Source: a virus. From it: a stretch of DNA of 28,997 bases. Positions 21,488-28,836 of the stretch are shown here, in pieces. The notes below the pieces were generated by a model. It was given only the letters and a program-made list of their open reading frames with translations. It did no database searches and was not told the origin of the DNA. The DNA lies in IMG/VR virus record IMGVR_UViG_3300001213_000185, positions 1 to 28,997 of that record; one strand, given 5' to 3'. Numbering within the stretch: position 1 is the first letter of the stretch; each line of letters begins with the position of its first letter. The position numbers were made by a program, and so were the translations under genes.

Positions 21488-23038
21488 TCACAATTGGATT
21501 TGTTCATTAATAAATGGGAATTCTTGTTCCTTATAATACTCCAACCGTTGTTCAAAATGTTTGTAAACATGATTTTTATTTACTAACCTCCCAGTTTTCT
21601 GTACTTCACAAAAATTGTCAACTATATCCCATAAAACCATTTTCAATTTATCCTTAGCTTTTCTAAGTCCTCTTCCTATACTTTGGAGAACTTTTATCTT
21701 AGCTTTATAGGACGCCGCAAAAATAACGTGGTCAATTGCGGGAATATTTAACCCAGTTCCTACAGTTGCGAAACTGGCAACCAGAATGTAATTCTTAGAG
21801 TTAGCCATCTCTACTCGAATTTCTTCTCTAATTTTTCCAGAAATTTCACCATTAATCACTTTAATAATATATTTTGAATCTAAGGTACTCTTCAAATACT
21901 CGGCAATCTCATCAATATGTTTCAAGTGTTTCGCTAGCACTAAGGTATTTTGTCCGTCTTCTATTCTGTCAAAAATAGTATTGAAAATTTTATTTCTTTC
22001 TGGAATAGACTCAATAAGATCGATCTCTGTATTGTATTCCTTCTGCAAACCTTTTAATGATAATTCTTCATTGTATCTAATAATCAAATTTCTAATTTCA
22101 ATTTTAGATAAAACACCTTTATCAATTAACTCTTTAGATTTTACTGTGAATGCTACTGGACCAATATAACCGATAGTAGTCTGTTTATCCGCCTCATTAT
22201 CACCAAGTGTTCCAGTCAAACCAATTTTATATCTGGCATTTAAACACTTTTTAGAAATACTCTGTAGAGCTTTCCCAGAATTAGTAACTCCATGAACTTC
22301 ATCAACTATAATAGCGTCGAACTGCTGAAACCACTTATCTGTTTTCTTCTGGATAGATTGCCAGGTTGTAACTAGAAATGGTCTATTAATTTCGTTCTTA
22401 CTAATTTCCTTTTTATCTTTATCCTTAGTATCTTTACAAAGTAAGTACCCTTTATTATCAAAATCTTTCCACCCGTAATCATCTACGAAATTAGATCGCA
22501 TCTGGTTTACAAGGTTGATTGATGGAACAATAATTAATACTCTATCAGCTTCTTCAGTTGCATATAGAATTCTCATAAGTTCATAAATAACTGCTGACTT
22601 TCCAAATCCTGTAGCTAACAGGAGAATACACTTTCTAAATTGTAGAGCGTAATGAATCGATTGAAGTTGATCTTCACGCATACAGAATGGTAAATCTTTT
22701 TCAATTATATTTTCATTAAATAGATCAATGAATTCTCTGGAGAATTTTGGATTCTGAAATAACTCTTTCGGGTCGAATCCTTTGAAAGCGTATTGTAGGT
22801 TTTGTTTTTGACAGTATTCAAGAATCTGTTTCCACAGACCGAGAGGCATTGTTTGTGTTCTCATGTCTAAAAATGAAACTTTCCCATCCCAGATACCCTG
22901 TTTGAATCTGGGTGAGTACTGACTTCCTGGAATAAGAACCTTGAAGTATTCATAAATTTTTCTTAGCTCTGAATATTCATTACATGAAATTCTAAGGTTA
23001 ACCTCATTTATTTTCTCAAGCATTAAAATTGACTGCAT
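21488..23038 (-). CDS. uvsW: UvsW-like superfamily 2 helicase
   Basis: 516 residues from ATG 23038; the in-frame ATG at 23053 is unlikely because its codons form the AAAGGAGAT ribosome-binding site. The N-terminal UvsW domain is recognisable (YFKVLIPGSQYSPRFKQGIW). Helicase motifs follow: LLATGFGKSA (Walker A, residues 141-150), VTTWQS (Ia/Ib), DEVHG (Walker B, 246-250), LTGTLGD (motif III), and QSIGRGLRKAKDK (motif VI). T4 UvsW unwinds branched DNA and R-loops, ending origin-dependent initiation and promoting recombination-dependent replication. The leader shares 15 identical bases with that of the polymerase fragment. Confidence 0.93.
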   Translation of the reverse strand: MQSILMLEKINEVNLRISCNEYSELRKIYEYFKVLIPGSQYSPRFKQGIWDGKVSFLDMRTQTMPLGLWKQILEYCQKQNLQYAFKGFDPKELFQNPKFSREFIDLFNENIIEKDLPFCMREDQLQSIHYALQFRKCILLLATGFGKSAVIYELMRILYATEEADRVLIIVPSINLVNQMRSNFVDDYGWKDFDNKGYLLCKDTKDKDKKEISKNEINRPFLVTTWQSIQKKTDKWFQQFDAIIVDEVHGVTNSGKALQSISKKCLNARYKIGLTGTLGDNEADKQTTIGYIGPVAFTVKSKELIDKGVLSKIEIRNLIIRYNEELSLKGLQKEYNTEIDLIESIPERNKIFNTIFDRIEDGQNTLVLAKHLKHIDEIAEYLKSTLDSKYIIKVINGEISGKIREEIRVEMANSKNYILVASFATVGTGLNIPAIDHVIFAASYKAKIKVLQSIGRGLRKAKDKLKMVLWDIVDNFCEVQKTGRLVNKNHVYKHFEQRLEYYKEQEFPFINEQIQL

Positions 23039-23072
23039 ATATCTCCTTTTCATGTGCCTAAATATTACTATC

Positions 23073-23087
23073 TAATATAACGTTTTT
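23073..23087 (-). promoter_or_regulatory. Probable promoter of uvsW
   Basis: The minus strand reads AAAAACGTTATATTA, identical over 15 bases to the sequence upstream of the polymerase fragment (4213-4227). TATATT would be the -10 box. Confidence 0.45.
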
Positions 23088-23091
23088 ATTT

Positions 23092-23099
23092 AATAAATA
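23092..23099 (+). promoter_or_regulatory. Late promoter of shared-N-terminus gene 4
   Basis: AATAAATA lies 43 nt before the start at 23142, in the divergent gap with uvsW. Confidence 0.55.
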
Positions 23100-23141
23100 C
23101 TTGAAGAATATTTATTAACATGAATTCTAGGAGAATTACAA

Positions 23142-23525
23142 ATGAAGAGATCAGAATTAAAACAAATCATCCGTAAAGTAATTGAGGAAGGAAAGATTGA
23201 TACTACTTATAAAATAGATCTAGATAAAATTGATTCTATCAGATCTGAATATAAAAAAACTGTCTTAGATGAACTAGAATCTGGTTTAGATCAGATTAAA
23301 ACTAAAAATCCAGATATGTTTGATTACTCACTTAATCGGTCGCCTAATGGTGTTATTCTATTACAATTGATGCCTATAGATTTCAATCCTGATAAGTCTA
23401 ATTCCCTTCATACGATTTCAAGAGCAATTCTTGACTTAACTAGGAAACTTGAAATAAATTTAGATTCACCTAATAGTAATGAAATATCGGAAGGTAAAAA
23501 ACAATCATTCTATATTGAAGTATAA
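23142..23525 (+). CDS. Putative internal head protein
   Basis: 127 residues. It begins with MKRSELKQIIRKVIEE, one residue different from two other family members. The remainder is a helical N-terminal part (LDKIDSIRSEYKKTVLDELE) and a short alpha/beta part (NGVILLQLMPIDFNPDK). No known domain is seen. TAGGAGAA precedes the start. A second family member follows after 30 nt. Confidence 0.75.
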   Translation: MKRSELKQIIRKVIEEGKIDTTYKIDLDKIDSIRSEYKKTVLDELESGLDQIKTKNPDMFDYSLNRSPNGVILLQLMPIDFNPDKSNSLHTISRAILDLTRKLEINLDSPNSNEISEGKKQSFYIEV

Positions 23526-23528
23526 ATA
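23521..23528 (+). promoter_or_regulatory. Late promoter of shared-N-terminus gene 5
   Basis: TATAAATA, the exact T4 late core, overlaps the stop codon of the preceding gene and lies 28 nt before the start at 23556. Confidence 0.6.
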
Positions 23529-23555
23529 ACAAATTTAATAAAAAGGAAATAAAAT

Positions 23556-23780
23556 ATGAAAAAATCAGAACTTAAACAGTTAGTTTTACAAGTTATTGAA
23601 GAAGAATATGAACAAGAAGAAGAAACCGATGAAGTAGGAGATAAAGTTGAAGCCGCTGCAAAGGCTCTTAGTAGTCTGTTAAATGCGTTAGAAGATACTG
23701 AAGAAGATATTGATGTGGAACCAGTAGGTAACGTTATTGAAGCATTCGTACAATATTTTGGTGGAAGCGTAAATTGGTAA
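23556..23780 (+). CDS. Putative internal head protein, short and acidic
   Basis: 74 residues. It begins with MKKSELKQLVLQVIEE, the most diverged copy of the module; VIEE is kept. The rest is strongly acidic (EEYEQEEETDEVGDKVEAAA) with a helix KALSSLLNALEDTEEDIDV and an uncharged end FVQYFGGSVNW. AAAAGGAAAT precedes the start, and a strong terminator follows. Confidence 0.75.
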   Translation: MKKSELKQLVLQVIEEEYEQEEETDEVGDKVEAAAKALSSLLNALEDTEEDIDVEPVGNVIEAFVQYFGGSVNW

Positions 23781-23794
23781 CTAATTTAATTATA

Positions 23795-23830
23795 TAAAAA
23801 AGACACCTAAAAAATTAGGTGTCTTTTTTT
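23795..23830. terminator. Bidirectional terminator
   Basis: A 15-bp stem AAAAAAGACACCTAA / TTAGGTGTCTTTTTT with a 4-nt loop and T/A tracts on both sides lies between convergent genes ending at 23780 and 23830. Confidence 0.9.
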
Positions 23831-24015
23831 TATTCATCCTCGTCTTCATACATCTTTGCAATTTCCGAGGCGCTCATATTCGTAATATCAATATCATCAA
23901 TGTCAATTATTTCTGCAGACTTCATCTGTTTTACCTTTTGCTTTTTCTGCTTGTGATTATTCATTTCCAATTTGAAAAAGTTGTCTTCGCGAGTTTTTTT
24001 GTTTGACTTAATCAT
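23830..24015 (-). CDS. Hypothetical small protein, basic head and acidic tail
   Basis: 61 residues. The first half is lysine-rich (NNHKQKKQKVKQMKSAE); the second is acidic with repeated I-D (EIIDIDDIDITNMSASEIAK), ending YEDEDE. An AAAGGAAAAAC ribosome-binding site is present. It is the third gene of the gp62 unit. The charge split suggests binding to nucleic acid or a protein partner, but no family is recognised. Confidence 0.65.
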   Translation of the reverse strand: MIKSNKKTREDNFFKLEMNNHKQKKQKVKQMKSAEIIDIDDIDITNMSASEIAKMYEDEDE

Positions 24016-24030
24016 TCTGTTTTTCCTTTA

Positions 24031-24282
24031 CTAATATGCACTGCCTGTTTCTCCTGCTAAATATGCTGCTTCCTGAATCATACCTTCTTTAGATACAATT
24101 CGTTCTTTCATTTTATTATCATCATACCCACCTGGAACCTTATCGCAAAACTGTTTACTAACAGACTGAATAATATTCTTACTCATCTCTTGTCCACAAC
24201 TCTGGCAAATAACTGTTTCATTTGGTTTAACCAGTTTCCTCTCAGATTTCCCACATTCACAATCAAATATAAATATCGGCAT
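24031..24282 (-). CDS. Zinc-ribbon protein (FmdB-like)
   Basis: 83 residues from ATG 24282 (AAAGGAATT upstream; a TTG two codons earlier is less likely). The N-terminus MPIFIFDCECGK and CQSCGQEM give a C-x-C, about 15 residues, C-x-x-C zinc ribbon like the FmdB family of putative regulators. The rest is polar and helical, ending EAAYLAGETGSAY. It starts 2 nt after the gp62 stop, so the two are coupled. Role in replication or transcription unproven. Confidence 0.7.
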   Translation of the reverse strand: MPIFIFDCECGKSERKLVKPNETVICQSCGQEMSKNIIQSVSKQFCDKVPGGYDDNKMKERIVSKEGMIQEAAYLAGETGSAY

Positions 24283-24284
24283 AA

Positions 24285-24698
24285 TCAATTCCTTTTCTTG
24301 CTTTTCTTAATCTCTGGGTCGTCATACATCCTAATCAATTCTTCAATCAAATCTCTGGGGATCATCGGCAAATAGCTTTCAGCCTCAGAAATTGGAACTT
24401 CAAAATAATCAGAAAGTATCTTTAAAGTATTTATATCCGCAACTTTCTCTTTACTAATGTACTTAAAATATACCTTTGTTTTTGGAAGATACGTCAATAA
24501 AAAATTGTAGTGAACCTCGTCTGAAATGTTTTTCAACATATTTAGTTCTTCAATAAGACCTAGAAATTTATCATTCATTCCTATGAACCGGTTTATCATG
24601 TATTGATTATAGTTTTTTGTGAAATCCGGGTCATCTGACCAAGGTTCTTTTTTAAGTGTCAACCCATCCAGGTGTTCAAATAAACTCTTCGCTGCCAT
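24285..24698 (-). CDS. 62: Clamp-loader small subunit (gp62-like)
   Basis: 137 residues; cyanophage gp62 proteins are about this size, T4 gp62 is 187. Recognisable parts: NYNQYMINRFIGMNDKFLGL near the front, SDEVHYNFLLTYLPKTKVYF (T4 has S-D-E-A-H-F-N-Y-L), and NTLKILSDYFEVPISEAESY. gp62 with four gp44 subunits loads the gp45 sliding clamp for DNA polymerase and late transcription. gp44, gp45 and gp43 are its neighbours in T4 but are not next to it here. GGAG precedes the start, and both an early-like and a late-like promoter motif lie upstream. It heads a unit with the zinc-ribbon and acidic proteins. Confidence 0.85.
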   Translation of the reverse strand: MAAKSLFEHLDGLTLKKEPWSDDPDFTKNYNQYMINRFIGMNDKFLGLIEELNMLKNISDEVHYNFLLTYLPKTKVYFKYISKEKVADINTLKILSDYFEVPISEAESYLPMIPRDLIEELIRMYDDPEIKKSKKRN

Positions 24699-24720
24699 TC
24701 TGTATCACTCCTTACATTAA

Positions 24721-24743
24721 TAATATAATATACATCTTTTCAT
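24721..24743 (-). promoter_or_regulatory. Early-like promoter of gp62
   Basis: The minus strand has AAAAGATGTATATTATATTA, matching the GATSTATATTATA core of the repeated early promoter but not its downstream part. It lies just ahead of the gp62 ribosome-binding site. Confidence 0.4.
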
Positions 24744-24765
24744 AGCATTAAAGAAGAAAAAGAAC

Positions 24766-24773
24766 TATTTATT
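24766..24773 (-). promoter_or_regulatory. Late promoter motif facing gp62
   Basis: The minus strand reads AATAAATAG. With the plus-strand copy at 24799 it forms an inverted pair, AATAAATAGT in both directions. It lies 68 nt before the gp62 start. Confidence 0.4.
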
Positions 24774-24798
24774 ATCAGCAAATAAACTTTTTGTAAAA

Positions 24799-24806
24799 AA
24801 TAAATA
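24799..24806 (+). promoter_or_regulatory. Late promoter of the tail tube gene
   Basis: AATAAATA followed by G lies 47 nt before the gp19 start, immediately before a 20-bp palindrome. Confidence 0.6.
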
Positions 24807-24826
24807 GTATTGTTAATTAACAATAC
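24807..24826 (+). repeat. 20-bp perfect palindrome in the tail-tube leader
   Basis: GTATTGTTAATTAACAATAC is its own reverse complement. It begins one base after the late promoter octamer, so it lies at or just after the expected transcript start. As RNA it would fold into a hairpin at or near the 5' end; as DNA it is a symmetric protein-binding site candidate. Confidence 0.9.
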
Positions 24827-24852
24827 AATGAGTTTATCAAAGGAGATAAATT

Positions 24853-25413
24853 ATGGCGAATGATGGACAATTCAATTACCATATTCTGAACGCTGCGGAG
24901 GGCATTGGTGATATTCAAAGAGACTGGATGTGGAATTTAGAATTTCCAACTATCTCTGAAATCCTACCTATGTACTCTACCAACGGACTATGGGTAAGAG
25001 TAAGATCAGCACTAATTCCTGGTGCAACAATAGATGCAATAGAATCACAATTCATGGGATCCAAACAGTTCTTTCCAGGTAAAAAAGCGCCTACAGCTGA
25101 AATGTCCTGTAACTTTGAAGAAACTGATAACCACTATGTATTTAGTGCCATGAATACCTGGTTAGGTTTGATTCAACAATTAGATCATACTAAAGGAAAT
25201 CCTGGTGTATCTTCAATGCCATCTAAAAAGAAATTAGTTTGTGCTGCAGCATATTTACACCTATTAGCTTATGATGGTCAAAAAACCAGAACAATCATGT
25301 TACATAACATCTGGCCTAAGAGTATTGATACTCCTGCGCTTGGTTATGAATCAGCTGGTGCTATTAAATATGCAGTTACATTCCAATATGATAACTGGAC
25401 AGTAGTTAAATAA
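24853..25413 (+). CDS. 19: Tail tube protein (gp19-like)
   Basis: 186 residues; T4 gp19 is 163. Matches include WVRVRSALIPGATIDAIESQ (T4 has the C-K-A-T-A-L-P-G strand), MSCNFEETDNHYVFSAMNTW, IMLHNIWPKSIDTPALGYES and the closing strand IKYAVTFQYDNW, equivalent to T4 F-E-V-T-L-A-L-D-Y-W. It stacks as hexamers to make the inner tube of the contractile tail. It stands alone on the plus strand, separated from the sheath gene that precedes it in T4. AAAGGAGAT precedes the start, and a hairpin lies beyond the stop. Confidence 0.9.
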   Translation: MANDGQFNYHILNAAEGIGDIQRDWMWNLEFPTISEILPMYSTNGLWVRVRSALIPGATIDAIESQFMGSKQFFPGKKAPTAEMSCNFEETDNHYVFSAMNTWLGLIQQLDHTKGNPGVSSMPSKKKLVCAAAYLHLLAYDGQKTRTIMLHNIWPKSIDTPALGYESAGAIKYAVTFQYDNWTVVK

Positions 25414-25430
25414 ACAAAACTACATGGAAA

Positions 25431-25457
25431 TAAAAAGGGAGAAATTATTCTCCCTTT
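25431..25457 (-). terminator. Hairpin between tail tube gene and convergent gene
   Basis: A 10-bp stem AAAGGGAGAA / TTCTCCCTTT with a 4-nt loop. On the minus strand it is followed by TTATTT and includes the stop codon of the gene ending at 25445. On the plus strand the T tract is weaker (ACCATTTTAA) but may also end the tail tube transcript. Confidence 0.7.
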
Positions 25458-25675
25458 ACCATTTTAATAAATCTGTCAAGATTAATGTTTGAAAATGGAC
25501 CTTTATGATATTCCATAATCAGAAAGTCTTCCAGTGATTCTTTAGTCTTCATACGGAAAATTTCTTCAAATGACATATCATCCAAAACATCCTGAATCAT
25601 TTCTTTAACATCTGAAGTTTCAACTTCAACTTCAACTTCAACTTCTTTCCAAACTGTGAAACTGGTCTTTCCCAT
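25445..25675 (-). CDS. Hypothetical small protein with VE repeat
   Basis: 76 residues from ATG 25675 (AAAGGAAA upstream). A run of V-E pairs after WKE (residues about 9-17) is encoded by tandem GAAGTT units at 25617-25649. The rest is helical and acidic (DVKEMIQDVLDDMSFEEIF, ESLEDFLIMEYHKG), ending DRFIKMVKGE. No domain is recognised. It is the last gene of the minus-strand unit from the primase-helicase. Confidence 0.65.
   Translation of the reverse strand: MGKTSFTVWKEVEVEVEVETSDVKEMIQDVLDDMSFEEIFRMKTKESLEDFLIMEYHKGPFSNINLDRFIKMVKGE
25617..25649 (-). repeat. Hexanucleotide GAAGTT repeats
   Basis: Tandem GAAGTT copies on the minus strand encode alternating E and V. This is a slippage-prone tract, so the number of pairs may vary between relatives without a frameshift. 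Confidence 0.8.
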
Positions 25676-25688
25676 TCTTCTTTTCCTT

Positions 25689-25898
25689 TTATTTAAACTT
25701 GAACCAATGTTTACCTTCATCAGTCGAATACTCTAAATTCGACAAAGGCTGATTATCTATAAATATACATTCATCCCTAACCAAAATGGATGGAAATATA
25801 AAAATATCACTTGAAAAAATTCTTCGGAAATAAACACCTTCTCGTATCAACTCACATAAATTCTTAACAGTAGTTTTTTCGTATGATAACTGTTTCAT
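25689..25898 (-). CDS. Hypothetical small protein
   Basis: 69 residues from ATG 25898, chosen for the strong AAAGGGGGGAA ribosome-binding site. It begins MKQLSYEKTTVKNLCELIRE, followed by a beta-rich part (YFRRIFSSDIFIFPSILVRD) and NLEYSTDEGKHWFKF. No domain is recognised. It lies 11 nt after the primase-helicase stop and 14 nt before the next gene. Confidence 0.65.
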   Translation of the reverse strand: MKQLSYEKTTVKNLCELIREGVYFRRIFSSDIFIFPSILVRDECIFIDNQPLSNLEYSTDEGKHWFKFK

Positions 25899-25908
25899 AT
25901 TCCCCCCT

Positions 25909-28290
25909 TTAAATAAATTTACAATTAGCAAAATTTACTACAGAACATATAAAATTTGAATAGACAGTAGTTGTTATTTCCTCTGATACTGTTCTAGATC
26001 TTTCAATCGCCTGAACCATTTCAGAATCAATATGATGAAAAACTATTTGCTGCAAATCCTTATCTTCATAGGTGAAAAATAAAAAAGTATTATTATTAAA
26101 CTCAACGTACTGGTTACTCATTTTCGTATTTTCAATAGCTCTATCATTTATATAAGTATATTTATGAAAGTAAACTTCTGAAGGACACTGATAAGTGTAA
26201 GCCACATTCAGCTCCATCCCCTTTAATACATCATATCCTAAAGTATTACCACCATAAGGCACACTCTCACCATTATTCATATAAGAAGAGTGCTCCTTAT
26301 ATGTAATAGTTATTGCATCTTTTGTCAAGGCTGAATTAATCTTATTAAAGTTTTTCTTGTAAGCAGTTTTGGAAGTGTTCATAATTATCTGTTCAATCTT
26401 CCCTTTTCTTTTTACAGATGGGACTGATCTTTCAATTACTCGCATTCCAGACTCTTCTGCTATCTTCTTTATTAAAATAATATCTGGCGTCGCAGAGAGT
26501 ATAATAATTTTTTTATTTTGTGGAAAAAGTTTTACAGTAGAATATGAATTGTCTGAATATGTTTTGGCTGACAAAAAAGAAACAATATCAGTTTTAATAT
26601 TCAGAAAGTTCTTCCTCTGATAATCCAAAACTTTCTTAGATACTGCGACCAGAACTTCCTTAACACTGTCACCCTTAAATCGATACTGTTTAGGAATAGA
26701 TTTATGTTTTTCCCTAATGTTATTAAGGAACTTAATTAAGACTGGCTTCTCCTCGTCTGTAATTAATTTCTCCTGGTCTAATGTTTCAATATCTTTAATA
26801 ATAGTTGCATACGAATATTTCTTAAATTGAAACATAGAATTATAGGACGGGTCTTCATCATAGAAAATGGTGGAACACCCTTTATCATAATTAGCAAAAA
26901 ATGTTTTCTCATGAGTAGTAATCATTTTATTTGTCAAAGGAATATTCTTGCTCTTCAGAAACTTTTCACCGTCAGGATATTTCTTTATGATAGAATTTGC
27001 AGACGCAATATTCTTAGTTTCATAAAACCTGATCAGATCAGAATAATCATCTGGATCAGTTACAATGGTCTTAACATCAGAAGTTGAATATACACTACGA
27101 CCTGATTTTTCAATTATTTCTTTTTTCTCCTGCAACAACTTATGATTAGGGAAAGCAACCACTCCATAATTCAAATAGTCATTTATAATTGCTGTTGTTT
27201 TTCCAACTCCAGCTGGAACCTTATAAACATAAACTACATTAGATTCCATATCAAAAACATCATTCCTTAAATTTGTACTTAGGAAAGCCCGAGCTTCCTC
27301 TAATGTAATTTCAATTTTAGGAATATCAATCTTATCCTTATTATTCAAAGTATTGTAGACACTTCCGAATTGTTTATAACTTGGGCAAGTTGAACAATGG
27401 CTGCATGAGAAGTTGCAGCTCATTGGAGAATACTTACTGTTCATCATGAATTGAGAAATGTTTATCCACTTATCTTTGTGCATTGTATTCTGACCATTCT
27501 GTAATAGTGACTTGAACATCTTATCACCATTTTTTATATGGACCAGGTTACTCAGGAGTAATACCTTTTCAGAGTGTGATATTTTTTTACCATCTGAAAA
27601 TTCTTTAAATAACTGACAGATAGAATTCAATTCAGTATAGTTAATATCTGAAATTACTTCCAGGTTACTTTCCATTGAAACCATCTTATTGAATTCTTTA
27701 ATAGATGTTTTAACAGTCTTCGACAAAGCGTAGTGAGGTGCTATTTTCAATATGAATTGTTCTTTATCGAATTCAGTTGACTCAAAGAAAATAAAATCCT
27801 TATCCTGTTTAGGACCTGTAAAAAACCATCTGTTATAGTTGAATGTAGACTTATCACACTTGTCAAAAATGAATCGTAACAGTTTCGTAGTTGTTTCATA
27901 TTCCTCGCTGCTGGTGAATTCAGAAGTGAAAATATATACAAATCTAAATTTGGTAATTAGAGATTTATCTTTACCAAAATACTTTTCTGATAATGTCTTA
28001 TATGCAAATGTGGGGGTGAGACCATATTCCTTTGCTCTACGAAGTTCTTCACGAGCATTTGTGTTTTTATCGAAGTCAATAAAAACAACAGAGGATGAAT
28101 CCATGAATCCATTCCATGGCTTAAGCGATCCGGAAGATTTTATTAAATCCTTGAACTCATCTAGTGACTGAATATTAACCTGAGTATCTATATCAGTTTT
28201 GTAAATATAAGAAAGTCTCTTATATTCCTTAGAATTGTTCTTCGGTTTATTATAATAAACTTCTGGATCAGCTTGTATAAAAAAGTTCAA
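25909..28290 (-). CDS. Putative primase-helicase (PrimPol-like N-terminus, SF2-like helicase)
   Basis: 793 residues with a TTG start (AAGGAA upstream; no suitable ATG until residue 63). Residues about 60-180 resemble archaeo-eukaryotic primase domains: VVFIDFDKN (68-76), a T-P-T-F-A-Y-K-T-L-S segment, and KFRFVYIF (114-121). A zinc site follows, CNFSCSHCSTC (Cys292, 296, 299, 302). The helicase part has VPAGVGKTT (Walker A, 358-366), IFYDEDP (Walker B, 475-481), ILSATP (motif III), YGGNTLGYDVLKG (motif V-like, about 679-691) and QAIERSR (motif VI, 760-766). T4 uses separate gp61 and gp41, so this fusion looks acquired, perhaps from a plasmid or satellite replicon. The primase call is less certain than the helicase. 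Confidence 0.7.
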   Translation of the reverse strand: MNFFIQADPEVYYNKPKNNSKEYKRLSYIYKTDIDTQVNIQSLDEFKDLIKSSGSLKPWNGFMDSSSVVFIDFDKNTNAREELRRAKEYGLTPTFAYKTLSEKYFGKDKSLITKFRFVYIFTSEFTSSEEYETTTKLLRFIFDKCDKSTFNYNRWFFTGPKQDKDFIFFESTEFDKEQFILKIAPHYALSKTVKTSIKEFNKMVSMESNLEVISDINYTELNSICQLFKEFSDGKKISHSEKVLLLSNLVHIKNGDKMFKSLLQNGQNTMHKDKWINISQFMMNSKYSPMSCNFSCSHCSTCPSYKQFGSVYNTLNNKDKIDIPKIEITLEEARAFLSTNLRNDVFDMESNVVYVYKVPAGVGKTTAIINDYLNYGVVAFPNHKLLQEKKEIIEKSGRSVYSTSDVKTIVTDPDDYSDLIRFYETKNIASANSIIKKYPDGEKFLKSKNIPLTNKMITTHEKTFFANYDKGCSTIFYDEDPSYNSMFQFKKYSYATIIKDIETLDQEKLITDEEKPVLIKFLNNIREKHKSIPKQYRFKGDSVKEVLVAVSKKVLDYQRKNFLNIKTDIVSFLSAKTYSDNSYSTVKLFPQNKKIIILSATPDIILIKKIAEESGMRVIERSVPSVKRKGKIEQIIMNTSKTAYKKNFNKINSALTKDAITITYKEHSSYMNNGESVPYGGNTLGYDVLKGMELNVAYTYQCPSEVYFHKYTYINDRAIENTKMSNQYVEFNNNTFLFFTYEDKDLQQIVFHHIDSEMVQAIERSRTVSEEITTTVYSNFICSVVNFANCKFI

Positions 28291-28428
28291 TTTATGTTTC
28301 CTTATCTCTATTTCTAAACTAGTTTTTTGCTATCAAGAGGGCTAGTTTTTCCACCTTTTTTATCTGAGGCTAGCTTAGCTATGTCTAGCCTCTAAAAGCT
28401 CCTAAAAATCACACATGTGTGTTAAATA
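28291..28428 (-). promoter_or_regulatory. Structured CTAG-rich leader of the primase-helicase
   Basis: 138 non-coding bases. Four CTAG tetramers fall within 70 bp (28319, 28342, 28370, 28385). GAGGCTAG at 28366-28373 pairs with CTAGCCTC at 28385-28392 in an 8-bp stem with an 11-nt loop. AAAAACTAG occurs twice on the minus strand. CACACATGTGTG (12-bp palindrome) lies at 28410-28421. No T tract follows the stem on either strand, so it is not a standard terminator. It may be an RNA leader, an operator or an origin. Confidence 0.5.
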
Positions 28429-28836
28429 TCATTGTGCTTCACGTGTATGATTAAGTAGAACACAAAGCAGAGTTGAATATAGATTCCTTTTACCAGAAGG
28501 CATTTTTGCAAGTGAACTTTGGAGATGGACAGGACGCCCATTGCTCTTAAGCCAACTTGAAATAAATCGGTAAGAGCTTTTGTCTTTCTTGATTTCATCA
28601 AGTTCAGTTGTCATTCCGTTCTGCTTGAATACTGACTCCAGAATAAATCCAACATTCGTGACTGAATCCTTGTAATCAATAGAATGGATGTACGAATACA
28701 GATTGGCCCCGTTGTCATAAATCCAGTTTGAGAACGATTGTTCTGAATCGAATGCTGTCATTACAAGACGTTGGAAGTGCTTGTAAGATTTGCCAGTTAC
28801 TACTTTGTTGAATGCTACTAAATTTTGTCTGTTCAT
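28429..28836 (-). CDS. Hypothetical protein upstream of primase-helicase
   Basis: 135 residues, beginning MNRQNLVAFNKVVTGKSYKH. It is helical, with aromatic clusters (SFSNWIYDNGANLYSYIHSI) and a basic C-terminal third (SWLKSNGRPVHLQSSLAKMP). No domain is recognised. AAAGGAGAA precedes ATG 28836. The upstream 161 bases to the window edge are very AT-rich with no gene; a minus-strand GTAGTATATTGTGTATG there may be a promoter, a weak match to the early class. It probably shares a transcript with the primase-helicase. Confidence 0.7.
   Translation of the reverse strand: MNRQNLVAFNKVVTGKSYKHFQRLVMTAFDSEQSFSNWIYDNGANLYSYIHSIDYKDSVTNVGFILESVFKQNGMTTELDEIKKDKSSYRFISSWLKSNGRPVHLQSSLAKMPSGKRNLYSTLLCVLLNHTREAQ

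Noticed and set aside
23039-23053. ATG 23053 as the uvsW start
   Set aside because: Codons 2-4 form the AAAGGAG ribosome-binding site for ATG 23038.
25289-25330. H-N dipeptide in the tail tube protein considered as an intein C-terminus
   Set aside because: It is followed by isoleucine, not C/S/T, and lies in a conserved tail-tube strand; no block F precedes it.
27839-28171. Plus-strand frame opposite the primase-helicase N-terminus
   Set aside because: Antisense shadow; serine/leucine-rich with no ribosome-binding site.
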